From: Ixodes scapularis
Taxonomy: Eukaryota; Arthropoda; Arachnida; Ixodida; Ixodidae
Assembly: GCF_016920785.2 (NCBI RefSeq)
Contig: NW_024609837.1
Location: 49,044,745 to 49,108,744, forward strand
Direction: 5' to 3'
DNA length: 64,000 nucleotides
Shown: piece after piece, positions 42,185 to 53,981 of the stretch
Layout of the letters: each line of letters opens with the position of its first letter
Numbering within the stretch: the stretch's first letter is position 1
Made by a program: the position numbers and the translations under genes
Notes under the pieces: model-generated
The model's database searches: none
What the model saw: the letters and a program-made list of their open reading frames with translations, nothing else
Told to the model about the DNA's origin: nothing

Positions 42185-45100
42185 CACCATGTCCCATTCG
42201 GGACATGCTACAATAGAAAGGAATAAAATTGAACCGAATATTTATCAGGCCCTTTTGTTTCTCGCTCTCGGTTTTCAAAATGTTTAATGTTCACCAGCCC
42301 GCCTGCATGTTTTCCGTATGAATGGGAAAGTATCACAATAATCCTTTTTTTTCTTTGTACACCAACAGTCATTCTTCAAAAGAATAATTAAAAGCAGGCG
42401 TTTTCAAGTGAAATATTCGCACGAACTCCGGGACCACACAATTTTCGCACACAGGGCGTACTTCTCAGAGCTAATTACAAACCCCCTGAAGACTGTTGTT
42501 TTAGAATTTGGATATTGACCTCGCCGCGCATGCGTACAGGGACCGCGGAGCAGCCATTGATGCAATTACAACTCCAAGGACCTCGACGTTCCTGATTAGC
42601 ATGGTAATTTGCCGTGTGCGTGGTTAATAAGGTGATTTAGCCAGACAGTTTTCCAATTCTAGAAGGCCAATACTCTCTGACTTCCGGAATGCCAACAAGA
42701 TAGGAAAATAAAAAGAGATAAAGGTCGAAAACGAGCAATACGAAGAAGAGATTAGGAGGACGACGGCAGAGGGAGGGGAATGCAAGGCGTAATTGATTAT
42801 ACATTGCTTCGGTTTCCTTCTCTGGTTCGTGTGGGGCGGGGGTTGTTGTTGTTGTTACTGTTTTTGTTTTTTTTAATAGCCACGTACGTTCTGACAAAAA
42901 AAAAGGATAATCACTGAGCTTTACTGGCATATTCAAAGTAGAGTTCTTAAAAAATAAAAAAAACGCCATTTTACAAGTCGCAACGAGGGAACGTATCTTC
43001 GTTTTAGTTTTGGCACCCTTAATCCCGGTATTGGAGTGCTAGTCAATGCCGCTAGGAATTACATCCCCAGAAATGTGTGTCATCTTATACTTGCGCTCTC
43101 TCTTAGCGGGTTACGGAAGTGCTTCCATTGAAGCCCGTGTATTTAATAAACAAATAGGCCATACCGCCAAAAATCTCGCGCTTCGAACGGTATGCAAAAC
43201 TACTACTACATTCTCTTTATACGTCTATTTTCGTGCCAAAATTTCAAGATGAACTTCAAACTGCAGGTCCCTCAGTCAAATAAGCGTTTTGATGTATGGC
43301 CACTACGGATAGTGTCCAAGTTATTTAAAGTTTACTGTTTATTCTTGAGTATAAAAAACTCGTTATGTTTATAAAAATTAAATAAAATTCTTCTTCAATA
43401 TTATGGCAAATTCTGTAGTGTCTAAGATGAGACATACATCTGTCGAAAATATATATGCTGATAAAACCTCACAAAAGTGTTTTTTTAAACAGTGAAGTTT
43501 GAACGAGCACAATATAAAAAATACAACTAAATACACAATTTATGCCATACACCAAAAAAATCGGTAGTGTGCTAATTAGATTTCTTTTTTTTTCTTTTTT
43601 TCAAAATTACTTGTGGGTATTTTGAGACCCCACATTTGAGACCCATTTGCCAAATGAGGTGCATTCGGGTCTCGTTTAGGCATTTAAGATCATTTTCAGT
43701 ATTTGCTACTGTCATCAATAAATTACCAAAAAAAGGGATTGTTTTATATAAAGATAATATAAAATTAAAATAAAAATCGTTCAAAGCATTTTTTGTAATC
43801 ATTAATGCCATGCGATTATAACAAAGTGTTTTATTGTAAGAAATGGGAGCACTGCTGTGAATAAGTGCTTTATGCGTAGATAATTGTTCTTGAGAACTTA
43901 TCATTCGCAAGACAAAAGTAATAGTTAAGCCCGTGTCCATGGCTTCGCACTTCCTGCCTTGTGTCTGCTGCACGAGTGGTAAGTTCAGCAAACCACCGCG
44001 TTTCCCCTGCGCTGCGATTCTTTCTAAAACGTCACTGATTTAGTGGCTTAAAGTGACGTTCAGCAAGTTTCTAATTTCAACAATATCTTTATTTTTACTT
44101 TTTACAATTATTCCACAAAATGTTTGCTAATTATTAAATTTATATGAGGATTAGCTCCCTATATAACGTGCCCCTGGCCGTAAAATTTGTGATGATACTG
44201 GATTCAGGTATCCTGGATATTAAAAAAAATATAACGTTGTGAAAATCCTAAAGTCAGGCTTGGAGAGTATTTCGTTACAACGGATTGCTGGTAAACCGTC
44301 AGTCCAAGCAAATTTGTAATCGCCATGTAAGTTTTCTGAGGCAGTAATTTGGAATGCAATTTCGTTGGATATATTGAAAAGGATTACTTTAATTGCTAGT
44401 AACTTCTTAAAAAAATATGAACATACCACAGAAGTTAGACTCTGTGAGTGTGGGCTCACCCGCTAGACGAAGCTCAAAAACGAGCGGTCACGCCCATTCA
44501 TTTTTCAGTACGGCATGCAAGTATACTCCGTTCCTGCTGACAGTGCGTCAAAGCTTCAGGCACGAGACTGCGGCTTTGAGATGTTGCGCTTACCCCTTAA
44601 AAGCTCTGTTTCAAAATGAAGCTTTTGTAGATCGGTCCCTTACCTCCGAATCTCCTAGCGGATGTAGACGCTGGTACTGAGCATTCGTACCGCTAGCCTT
44701 GTCTGCATAATTCCAGGGATCATTTCCGGTCGGCGTGAGCTAGCGCGATGGCGGGTCTGGTTGCAGCTTTCGCTGCGTTGTCAGCTTACGGGTGAACGGA
44801 GTGTCCCTACATTATTTATTTTATTTATAATATTGGTTTTTACAAAGACTACCATAATGCGGGAGCATGAGAAATGAAATATAGTGGCAAAGAGCAATTT
44901 TGAAAACATCGAGTTCTGTTACTATTTTTTTTTTATAAGTATAGAGAAAAACAACCTGGAAGCAATTTGTAATGAAACGATTAAAGTAATGCGTTACTTT
45001 TCGTCGAAAGTAATTTGTAACGGTAATCCATCGCATTTGAGATTCGGTAATTTGTAATCGTAATCCCTTACATTTTTTTCAATATTGGGCATAAATCTGC

Positions 45101-47675
45101 CTAAAATTAACAGCCTGTGTACATGATATAAATGTAATCAATTTAATACTGTAGCGCATTACGAAGTGATCCAAATGCTGCATAAGCGATGCTTTGTATA
45201 CTTCGATTCGAAGCAGCCCACGTTTTGATCTAATGGGACCAATCAATTAGCGTTAAAATCGCAAGTGACTGGGCCTTTTCGGTTTATGATTGGTTCAGCG
45301 ATGATATCCCCTACGCGAACTTGACGAACACCACGACGGTGCGCTTTTTGGCGCTGTGTGATGGGTTTGATGAGCTCGTAGCGTCGGCTGCGTCTGGACT
45401 TAAAGGAAAGCGTGGCATAAACAATATTGCCGCTTGCGTGGCGAAGTTGGCAACGAGTGCAGCTGTCACGCAGAGGAATTAGTTTTGATTTCCACTCGGC
45501 CAGGGCCCTTAATTGATTTATTCACAACTTTTGTAAAAAATCCCAGCCCACCTTTAGCTGTCATCGATTGTTCTCGTTCAGAACATCTCTGAACGTGCCG
45601 CGTGCATAAAATTAGCCATAACCTGCTGCTTCGGCTCAGCCACCCTTCCGTCGCCGACGCAAGATACGTGACAGCTTTCTGTTCAAGCTCCTAGAAACAA
45701 ACTTGCCTCATTAAAGGGCAACTGCAACCGAAAGCGAAACCAAAATATATATGTAGTATCGCTTTAGTGGAACGTAATATAATCACAGCCGAAATATTAC
45801 GTCAAAGTGAAGCCCCGTGATCCACTAGAACCGCTTTTAAAGATGCGACCAGCTGCTATTCAGCGGGCATTAAGAGGGTCAGCATTTTGTCAAGGACCAC
45901 TTGGCGCAGCACCCCTGCTGTTGAATGGTTGTACCGCGTACTGTGGCACCACGATGACGTCAATTCGCGGCCGTAAGGCTATCACCAGTGTTTCTATACT
46001 TCTAGTCTAGCAGTAAGTTTCGGTTTTGCCGTAGACGCCCGAAATCAAACTTTGAGCCGTGATATTAATACAACGACACATAACATCGGAACAAATTATA
46101 GCTTGTAATTCAGGGACACTGCCTTAGCGAAAAATAGTCGTAATCTCGAATTCAAAAAAACACTAAGCGGAACGGATCATTGAGGGTCATTTTCGCTCAA
46201 TTCCGAAAACGTAATGGGTATGAGTGATTTAACATTTAAGAGCAGTATTGAAAGGCGCCACGTCATTTGCTTCGCGAAAATTTAGGATTAATGTTGTTAA
46301 TTCGCACATTAAGCATAAGCAGAAAGAGAAACCGAAACTTCGGCTCCTTCTGGCAACATTCGCCTCAGACCGCCAAATACATGGCTATCAGGTGTTACGA
46401 GATGTCACATGATCCTCCGCGCAGCAGCGGGCGGAATGGACCTTTTCCGAGAAGCGGTCTGCGCAAGCGCGAGGGCCCGATACCAAGGGGCGGAAGTCGG
46501 CTCGAAAAATTGAGGATATTCGGAAGGAGGCTGTGAATCAACGAGTAGAACACGTAAAAACAGCATATATATGATTGTGTTACACAAAAAAAAGAAAGTG
46601 GACGGAAAGAAAAACATGACTTTAGCGTGGACGCCACGGATTAAAGTCGCGTTGGTCGCGCGACCTAGGTGCGTGCCGTCGCGCAGGCGCCGCAGCTCAG
46701 AGAGCGAAGAAACTGGTAGCGTAGCTCCCATGATTGATTGGTAGCGTAGGTCACTTCCACAATTTTTAGTTCGTGCAGCAACCGCCAGGTGCCGTCGGTA
46801 TGTGGAAAAGGTCCATTGGGGTGGGCCAGCGGGCCACCGTTGGGACGGGCGTGAGCCAGGCGGAGGTGTCATCTGCACCGCACTTTTCACAACGTTCAAT
46901 GGTGTCTACGACATTCGACTACGTCTGCAGAACTGCCGCATCAGTCTGCGCACGTAGTGGAAACAAAACTCCCAGAGACAATATTTAAAAAATGTGAAAC
47001 GACGACGGCGTTTGTGACGCTGGAAACGGCGGTAACGTCGAGACGGTCGGACGGCTCCCAAGAAGCGCGCTGCGCAGGAGCGTTACGCCAATCACTTGGA
47101 CACCCGCTAAGCGCAGATGAAACGTTGCTGACGTCACCCGTCACCGCTCGCCCGGAGAAGTAAAAACAAGCATAATGGGGCAATGGAGATGACGTTTAGC
47201 TCAATGTTGGCTACGTCGACGCCATAGCTTTGGCCGCACTGTAGGTTGCGCCACAATTCGCCCGCTAGAGTTAGCCGATTTCTGCAGCTTGGCGAGTTGA
47301 AGAGTTCGCCAGACCGTTGAAGAAACATTCAGGCAGAACTAGGTCTTAATATTTGACGTGTGGTGATCTTAGGTGACACCAAAGAGGGCTGCATTGTTTT
47401 TTCAAGAAAACAAAAATGAAGCGGAGTCAACTTTTTAGAATAGGATTTTTTACAATCTAAGAAACGTTGGCTCGAGATTAGAACCAAATTTCTTAACCAT
47501 TGTTTATGTATGTGCATTTAGGTTGATTGTACGCCGTCCAGTGTACATAGAAAGTGTTGTTTATGTTTGAAGCAGTAGCTTAAAGATAAACAAGGTATGG
47601 TAATGGATGCTTCCGGGGAGCTTGTTGCACCGCATTTTCGGGGGCCTCAAGTTTAGTCGTAGAGCGCAGCTTGCG
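42185..47675. other. No gene recognised; minor low-complexity tracts
   Basis: About 5.5 kb of mostly AT-rich DNA. A (GTT)n tract lies near 42845. GTAATGCGTTAC / GTAATCGTAATCC words near 44980-45075 look like a transposon end. ORFs at 42637, 43572 and 46405 were read without a supportable match. Confidence 0.4.
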
Positions 47676-47690
47676 CTCTCGCTGTGTCGG
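47676..47690. repeat. TSD of LINE C, tail side
   Basis: CTCTCGCTGTGTCGG is identical to 53397-53411, with different outer bases. It abuts the TGATGATGATG that forms the 3' tail on the minus strand. Confidence 0.95.
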
Positions 47691-47747
47691 TGATGATGAT
47701 GCAAACTTTTATTATAATATGGAAATATCCGAAGGTGGGTGGGGCCC

Positions 47748-50700
47748 CTAGTCCAGGGCTCCAGTGCTGGCCGCTGCTGCCTTGGCCCGCTCAACCAGAC
47801 TACGCTGGTCGTCCGGGTGCGAGCTGAGCAACGCAGCTTCCCAAGTCTCCGGGGAAGGGGAGGAGATGGGGGGAAGGGATGGGTGGGATTGGCAGGCCCA
47901 CGTGACGTGGTATAAGGAGGGGTACCCTGAGCAATGTTGGCAGCTAGCAGGGTACATAGTGGGATAAAACTTGTGGAGGAGGGCGAGGTGTCTGTAGGTG
48001 TGGGATTGGAGTTGGCGCCAGATCACGGCCTCTTCCCGCGTTAGGCTCCGATGTGGAGGGGGGTATCTAAATCTCTCGCCTCGTTGATGAATTAGGATTT
48101 CAGAGTATTGGTTGGGTACGGGAATAAATTTGAGAATTGTGTTGTGGTCCTCTGTTTGTGGCACCCGGTGTGTACAGGCTCGGGCTACGGCATGGGCTTG
48201 CCGATTTCCATCTACAGATTCATGGCCAGGAGTCCAGATGAGCGTCGTTTCTGGAAGCGGGGTTTTGAGGTCTGTTAAGATGCGCAGAGCGCATGGTGAG
48301 ATCCTGCCCGCTCGGAATCGTCGCAGGGCTGTTTGGGAATCGGAGAGGATATTGAGGTATTCCTTGCCGGAGGCGATTGCCAGGGCGATGGCCGTTTCTT
48401 CTGCCTCCACTGGATTGATAGTGCGGATGGAGGCCGTAACTACCGTCTTTAGATCGTGGTCTATCACGCTGACTGCGGCCGCTGGTTGATCCGAGTACAT
48501 GGCAGCGTCAGTAAAACGGGTGTCTGCCTTGCTGCTATATTTGTGTTGGAGGGCCCGAGCTCGGGCAATGCGGCGGCCGGAGTGAAGGATGGGATGCATG
48601 TTCTTGGGGATCGGGGACACTTGAATGTGGTCTCGTATGGCCGTTGGTAGGCGAACCGTGTTCCGCACCGAGCTGGGTATCGGGAAGTGTAAGTTATGGA
48701 GGGCTGTGCGGCCGGTGGGGGTGAGGGCCAGCCGTTCTTACTGGCTGGCTAGGTGTGCTTGTATGAGCTCTTGAAGGGTGTTATGTACGCCCATGGCTAG
48801 GAGCTTATCTGTGGCGGCGTAAAGTGGCAGGCCCAGAGCAATCTTGAAGGCTTTGCGGATAAGGATATTTATTCTGTTCTTCTCACCCTGGTTTAAGTTG
48901 AGGTATGGGATGGAATAGGTGATGCGGCTGGTGATGAGAGCCTGGGTGAGCTGGATCACGTCGGTCTCCTTGAGCCCGTGTTTGCGGTTTGTGATGCGTC
49001 CCACCATGCGCATGATTTGGGTGACTGTTTTTTGGAGGGTTTGTATGGTGTAGTTTGCCCTACCGTCTGCCTGCATGCAGGCAGACGGTAGGTGCCAAGG
49101 CTCCGGGTACTTGGCCTCCATCTGCAGATGGAGGCCAAGTACCCGGAGCCTTGGCACCGTCGGGATGGGGATGCTGCCATCGAGGTAGAGTTCGATATTG
49201 CTATTCTGGTCGGGGTGCCGCTTGTTTCGGCGATGCAGGAGGAGTAGCTCTGATTTCTCGGCCGAGCATTGCAAGTTGCCCGAAGTAAGATATCGTTGGA
49301 CGGTGTCTACCGCGGTTTGTAGTGCGTCTTGTTTGGAGCCCTCCGACCCCGAGGTGGTCCAAATGGTGAGATCGTCTGCGTATAGGGTGTGTCTGATGTG
49401 CGGGATTTCCTCCAACTGTTCGGGCAGCTTGCGCATGGCCAGATTGAAAAGTGTGGGGGAGAGAACGGAGCCCTGTGGGGTGCCCTTGTTGGGGACGGGT
49501 AGAGGGTCCGTTCGGATGGAATCTATGCCAATGGTCGCTGTGCGGTTGCGAAGGAAGTTACATATGTAGTTGTAAGTCTTCTCTCCGCAGTCTGTGGAGG
49601 CTAGGTTCTGAAGAATTAGGGTGTGGCTGACGTTATCGAAAGCTCCTTTAATGTCTAGAGCGAGGAGAGCTTGGGTGCTGCAGGAGGATATATTATCTAT
49701 GAGGTCTTCTTTGAGTTGTAGAAGCACGTCTTGAGCGGACAGGTGGGCTCTGAATCCAAACATGGTGTGTGGGAAGGCTTCTGTGTCTTCGAGGAAGGGC
49801 TGTAGACGGTTAAGCACAACGTGCTCGAACAGTTTCCCGAGACATGATGTAAGGGAGATAGGCCGTAGGTTGTTCAGGCTGGGTGGTTTGCCGGGCTTTG
49901 GGATTAGAACAATCTCAGCATGTTTCCAGTCTTCCGGGAGTTCGTGGGTTTCCCAGATCTGGTTGAAGTACGTGGTGAGGTCTTCGAGAGAGTCAGGATC
50001 GAGGTTGCAAAGGAGGCGGTTCTGGATTCCATCTTTACCAGGGGCCGTGTTTCTCGTGAGGGTAAGCACAGCATGGGTGATCTCCGTTGTCGTGAAAGGT
50101 CTGTCCAGGTCGGGATTGGCGGACCCCCTGTAGTTGGGGTAGTCTGTGTTGATCGCTGGGCCAATGTATCTCTCGGTGAGGTCCCGAAGAATATCAGCGT
50201 TCGTGCCCGGGTGATCGTGGATTATTTTACGGAGCATCTGGCTTGAGTGCCGTTTGCCTTTGGTGGGATCGAGCAGGTGCCGCAGGAAGGACCACGTGCG
50301 CGCGGTGCTCAACGTGCCCTGAAACCTGTCACACACCTGGTGCCAGTTGGATTGCGCTAATTTGGAGGCATATTGGAACGCCTCCTCCGTCAGTGTAGCA
50401 ATTTTTAATTTAAGTTTGCGGTTAAGCCTTTGGCGGCGCCATCGTTTAAGGAGGCCTCGCCTGGCCTCCCAGAGATGGAGAAGGTATGGATCTACTGCTG
50501 GGGTATCTGGGGTGAGGGTAAGTAATTTTGTGTGTTCTTTAGCGTCCACGCATAGTTGCTGGAGCCAAGATTCGAAGTCTGGAGGTGAGGTGGAGTTTTT
50601 GTCCTTTCGCGCTTTTCGGAAGGCGTCCCAGTCAGTAAGCGCCTGCTTCCGAAGGGCTTTTCTTTGCGAATTGAGAGCGATTTCAATTTCAATTATGGAA

Positions 50701-51347
50701 TGATCACTCCCGAGGGTTTCCTCTGTGTTCGTCCATTCCGCGTGAGGGGTGAATTTTACGAAGGCGAGATCGGGACAAGTGTCCCTTGTGATGCTGTTGC
50801 CTGTTCGCGTCGGGCAAGAGGGATCGGTAAGGGTGGTGAGCTGATGTTGACATATCGTTTCGTATAGCCGATTTCCCTTGGCCGTGGCCTTGGGATAGCC
50901 CCAAGCATGATGTGGGGCGTTGAAATCGCCAACAATGAGAAGATTTTGTTGGGATGAGGTTAAAGCACTCGAGAATATGCGTTCAAATGCGTCTTTACGG
51001 TGACTGGGAGGGCTGTATATATTAAGTACGAAAAGACTGGGGGAATGCCTGCGCGTGGGGAGGAGTTCAACTAGAACGTGTCCAATTGAGGTCCCCGCAA
51101 TGGTGTGTTGCTTAGCCGTGATGTGGTTAGCAATTAGCGTGGCCACCTGCGGATGGTCTGGGGAGGTAAAGGCTTGGTAGCCTGCTAGGGTGGGGATGAT
51201 ACCAGTTTCCTGCAGGGCAAGTACTTCTGGAGGGAATTTCTGATGGGCAATGTGCTGCGCAAGAGCTGCGCGTTTCCTGCGGTACCCTCGACAGTTCCAT
51301 TGCCACACCCGAGTTGGGTTACAACTCGGTGGGCGTCGTGCCGTCAT
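47748..51347 (-). pseudogene. LINE C ORF2 (EN-RT-RNase H) with single TAA
   Basis: Starts at ATG 51347, inside the end of ORF1. Residues about 1-230 are the endonuclease (VWQWNCRGYR, LALQETG, LLIVGDFNAPHHAWG, LGSDHSIIEI). The RT follows (NTAPGKDGIQNRLL, LRPISLTSCLGK, LALDIKGAFDNVSH, GTPQGSVLSPTLFN, HTLYADDLTIW). TAA at 48738-48740 cuts off the last 330 residues. The frame continues unchanged into the RNase H (EAEETAIALA, ILSDSQTALR, WTPGHESVDGNRQAHAVAR), where the usual final Asp position is His. A 17-codon insertion between HLQ and ADGRANYT comes from the palindromes at 49060-49158. Confidence 0.92.
49060..49158. repeat. Two adjoining perfect palindromes (32 bp and 68 bp)
   Basis: 49060-49091 is a perfect 32-bp palindrome centred on CTGCATGCAG. 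49091-49158 is a perfect 68-bp palindrome centred on CATCTGCAGATG. They share one base. Removing 51 bp (49071-49121) leaves a continuous LINE reading VLGLHLQADGRANYT. The inserted bases are reverse copies of both flanks, as expected from template switching or a foldback repair event. Confidence 0.92.
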
Positions 51348-52938
51348 CGTGAGGCAGGGATAGTGGGGGGTATGGTTGGCAGCGTGTTTCTATCCGCCTA
51401 TTTTTGCGGGTGGTGTAGAAATCCCGGTTGGCTTCTTTTAAGTCATGAATGTCGGCCTGGATTTGGTCGAATTTTTGGTTGTGGGCGCGGATGTTATCTG
51501 TAACCTCTTTAAGGGTGTGGCAGATTGTTTCTGCGGAACGGATACTCGTAGTAACGGGGGCAGCAGGATCAGTGTCTCGCCGCTCCTGCGCAGTAATGCG
51601 CTCCTCCATGCGAGTGAGGCGCTCCATGATTTGGAGGAGGAGATTTTCTACCCTCTCTTGCCGCGCATCAGCTAGGGGGATTGTTGTGAGTGCCGCGGGA
51701 AGGGGGGGTAATGGGTTGGTGGTTGGGGGCAAGGTCTGAGACCCGGTGAGCCGCGTCACCCAGCTCACCTGCTGCGTGTCGGTGTAGGGCTCCTTTCGGG
51801 TGTTGTCCGATTGAAGAGCCTGGCCACTGGTGGCTTCCTGCTTGGCGGATGCTCCCGCCGGTGTCTGTTTGGGTCCGGGCAGGTTTCCCCGAGGTTGCAG
51901 GCCAGGACGGGAATTTGTGCGAGAGGCCGGGCGGGATTGGGAGCGGGTCTGGTTCTGTTGTCGCCTGCTGTTGCTGCGGTCACGGCCTGTGTTGCCGTGT
52001 CCTCCCCTCCTACTTGGGCGGCTGACGCGCTGAGTTGCTCGGGGTTTGGCAAACCGCTGCGGGCAGCTTGTATCATTGGTGGGATGGTCGCCGTGGCACT
52101 GGGTGCAGTTCGGGGCGCACACATGGTCGGTTGGGGGGTTGGGTACTGCACATTTGAGGCATATTTTTATGTGCGGCATGGGGCAGACGTCGGCCCGATG
52201 CCTTGCCACCAGACATTTAGTGCAAACCTGTCTGATGGGCCGGTAGGGGAAGCAGCGCTGAAGCGCGCTCTGGTACTGGACGTACGGGGGGATTTTGCGT
52301 CCCTCAAACGTGACGAGGGCCGTGCCAGTGTTGCCCAGTAGACGGGCATGCAGGATCCTGTATCCTGGGGCCTCTAGGTGATGGAGGAGTTTTTCGGGGC
52401 TGGACCCCGGTTCGATGTCGTGGACTACCCCTTTGATGGAGTTGTCCGGGGAGGCCACGTACGTGTATGTTGGGTAGTCCTTCCCGCCAAGTCGTAGGTG
52501 GTGGATCTGGGAAATGGCTTGAACGACCTCTATGTGGGCCGTGCTTACTATCACGATGTTGCGGTCGTGATTGAGTTGGAGTTTGGTTGCAGCTTGTAGT
52601 TCCTCGATGGTGATCTTAGCCTCCGTGCTGATGTGTTGGGCAACCTGGTACGGTTTCCAATTGGAGAGGTTGAGGCCGTCTCGCGGGCGCATGACGACTT
52701 TGAATTCTCCCCTCGGCAGCGGGGGTAGGCGCTGAGGTTTTTTCTGTGGACGGGGTATCGGTGGGCTGGGCTGTAGGGGATTGCCGGTGGTGAGATCCAC
52801 TTCAGCGGTTGGAATCGCTCTCAACTTGTGCCCGCGGTAGTAGGCTGTGAACCAGCCGTCGCTACGGGTATTGGTGGAATCTTCTGCCGTGGTAGTTTCC
52901 ATGTCAGTTAGGGAGGTTTCTGGCGTTGACGAAGCCAT
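51319..52938 (-). CDS. LINE C ORF1: gag-like zinc-knuckle protein
   Basis: A 539-residue intact frame from ATG 52938. A Pro-rich N-terminus precedes a globular region (about residues 75-215). A Cys/His block follows: CTKCLVARHRADVC, a variant CLKCAVPNPPTDHVC, and CTQCHGDHPTNDTSC. Next comes an Arg/Ser/Gln-rich basic stretch and, near the C-terminus, a heptad-like helix (VENLLLQIMERLTRMEERIT) that could trimerise or dimerise. It should bind LINE RNA. It overlaps ORF2 by 29 nt in another frame, suggesting reinitiation or coupled translation. Confidence 0.9.
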   Translation of the reverse strand: MASSTPETSLTDMETTTAEDSTNTRSDGWFTAYYRGHKLRAIPTAEVDLTTGNPLQPSPPIPRPQKKPQRLPPLPRGEFKVVMRPRDGLNLSNWKPYQVAQHISTEAKITIEELQAATKLQLNHDRNIVIVSTAHIEVVQAISQIHHLRLGGKDYPTYTYVASPDNSIKGVVHDIEPGSSPEKLLHHLEAPGYRILHARLLGNTGTALVTFEGRKIPPYVQYQSALQRCFPYRPIRQVCTKCLVARHRADVCPMPHIKICLKCAVPNPPTDHVCAPNCTQCHGDHPTNDTSCPQRFAKPRATQRVSRPSRRGGHGNTGRDRSNSRRQQNQTRSQSRPASRTNSRPGLQPRGNLPGPKQTPAGASAKQEATSGQALQSDNTRKEPYTDTQQVSWVTRLTGSQTLPPTTNPLPPLPAALTTIPLADARQERVENLLLQIMERLTRMEERITAQERRDTDPAAPVTTSIRSAETICHTLKEVTDNIRAHNQKFDQIQADIHDLKEANRDFYTTRKNRRIETRCQPYPPLSLPHDDGTTPTEL

Positions 52939-53396
52939 CGTGGTTGTAGTTCAGGCCGGGACGCTCGCTGCGGCGCTGCAAAAATGGAGCGCTGCCGGCG
53001 CGGAGGTGGCTCTCATTCCAAGAGCTCTGAGATTCGGTGGGCTTAGTGCGGCGAGGCCACACTCGGAGATGAAGAACGTCCAAAAAGTAGGTTTCCGGGC
53101 CGCTCACTTGGTCGATGATGGTATTGGCAGGACCGGAACGGTGAGAGGTGTTAATTTATTATATCTTCAGAAGAGACCCATGAGATGGACCGGGTTACTG
53201 AGAGAAGAACTCGCGGGGGCCTGTGTGGGATTTTTCCACTGGATCCGACCGTCGTCTTCTTTTCTTCTCGGCGGACGTGCAGCGGCGGGCCGACGGAGCG
53301 GGGTGGTGCGGTGTTTATGCCAGGATCACGTTCCGTTCTCCGGGGTTCGCGGGGCCCGGAGGACGACCGCTCTCTTCGGAGGTTCGCAGCAGACCT

Positions 53397-53411
53397 CTCT
53401 CGCTGTGTCGG
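53397..53411. repeat. TSD of LINE C, 5' side
   Basis: CTCTCGCTGTGTCGG, exact partner of 47676-47690. Confidence 0.95.
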
Positions 53412-53599
53412 GTTCTGCGTTGATTCTATTGTTGCCTGCGACCCGGTATTTTCTCCGTCCATTGACTTCCAGAAGATTGCCTGCCTTAAAATGAGCGTCG
53501 CCTTTCCGACCAGCCAGAAGTTATGGTCAGTATCGAGTAGTACCGAAGTAGCGAAAACTAAAAAGACTTAATGGCACGTGTAAGATTCGTAGTAGAATT

Positions 53600-53981
53600 T
53601 CAGGAGCTCAGCTTACGATATTTATGGGAACTCGGGTCTTCCTAAGCTACGAAGACTTCAAACTTCGCGAGCTTAGGCTCCGAAAAAATTCGATCTTTTC
53701 GAAGTTTTTGAACATGAAGCTCAAGGAAATTCGAGATTATCGAATCTTGCGAACCTGAATCATGCAGGAATCGAAACCGCTGAATTTTGCGAACCTCAAT
53801 CTTAAAAAAATTTCGAAACCGCCAAATTTGAATTTTCGAAAAACCTCGATGACTTCCAACTTTACAAATTCGAATCCGGGCAGTTTCGAACGTTCCGCAC
53901 CTTCAGAAACTGAACGCCTGGGATGTTCATAAAGTCCGAAAATCGTCGAATTCGAACTTCGGGCGGTTCGCGACATCCCTA
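53600..53981. repeat. TTCGAA-rich cluster, probable hAT-like transposon end
   Basis: About 380 bp with roughly fifteen TTCGAA/CGAA(A/C)C/TTCGCGAA-like words spaced 15-30 bp apart. On the minus strand its right edge begins TAGGGATGTCGCGAACCGCC at 53981; TAGGGATG is a typical Ac-like hAT terminus. A matching left end was not found, so the piece is probably truncated. Confidence 0.5.

Larger units (their letters stand above)
47691..53396 (-). mobile_element. LINE family C, full-length, nearly intact
   Basis: A 5,706-bp element bounded by an exact 15-bp TSD. Minus-strand order: 5' UTR 53396-52939, ORF1, ORF2 overlapping ORF1 by 29 nt, a 57-bp 3' UTR containing AATAAA, and a (CAT)n tail. It has a gag-like ORF1 and an EN-RT-RNase H ORF2, as in the I/R1/LOA-type assemblage, but sequence and GC content differ clearly from LINE A. 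The only disabling lesion seen is one TAA in ORF2. A 51-bp in-frame palindromic insertion is also present. Confidence 0.93.
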
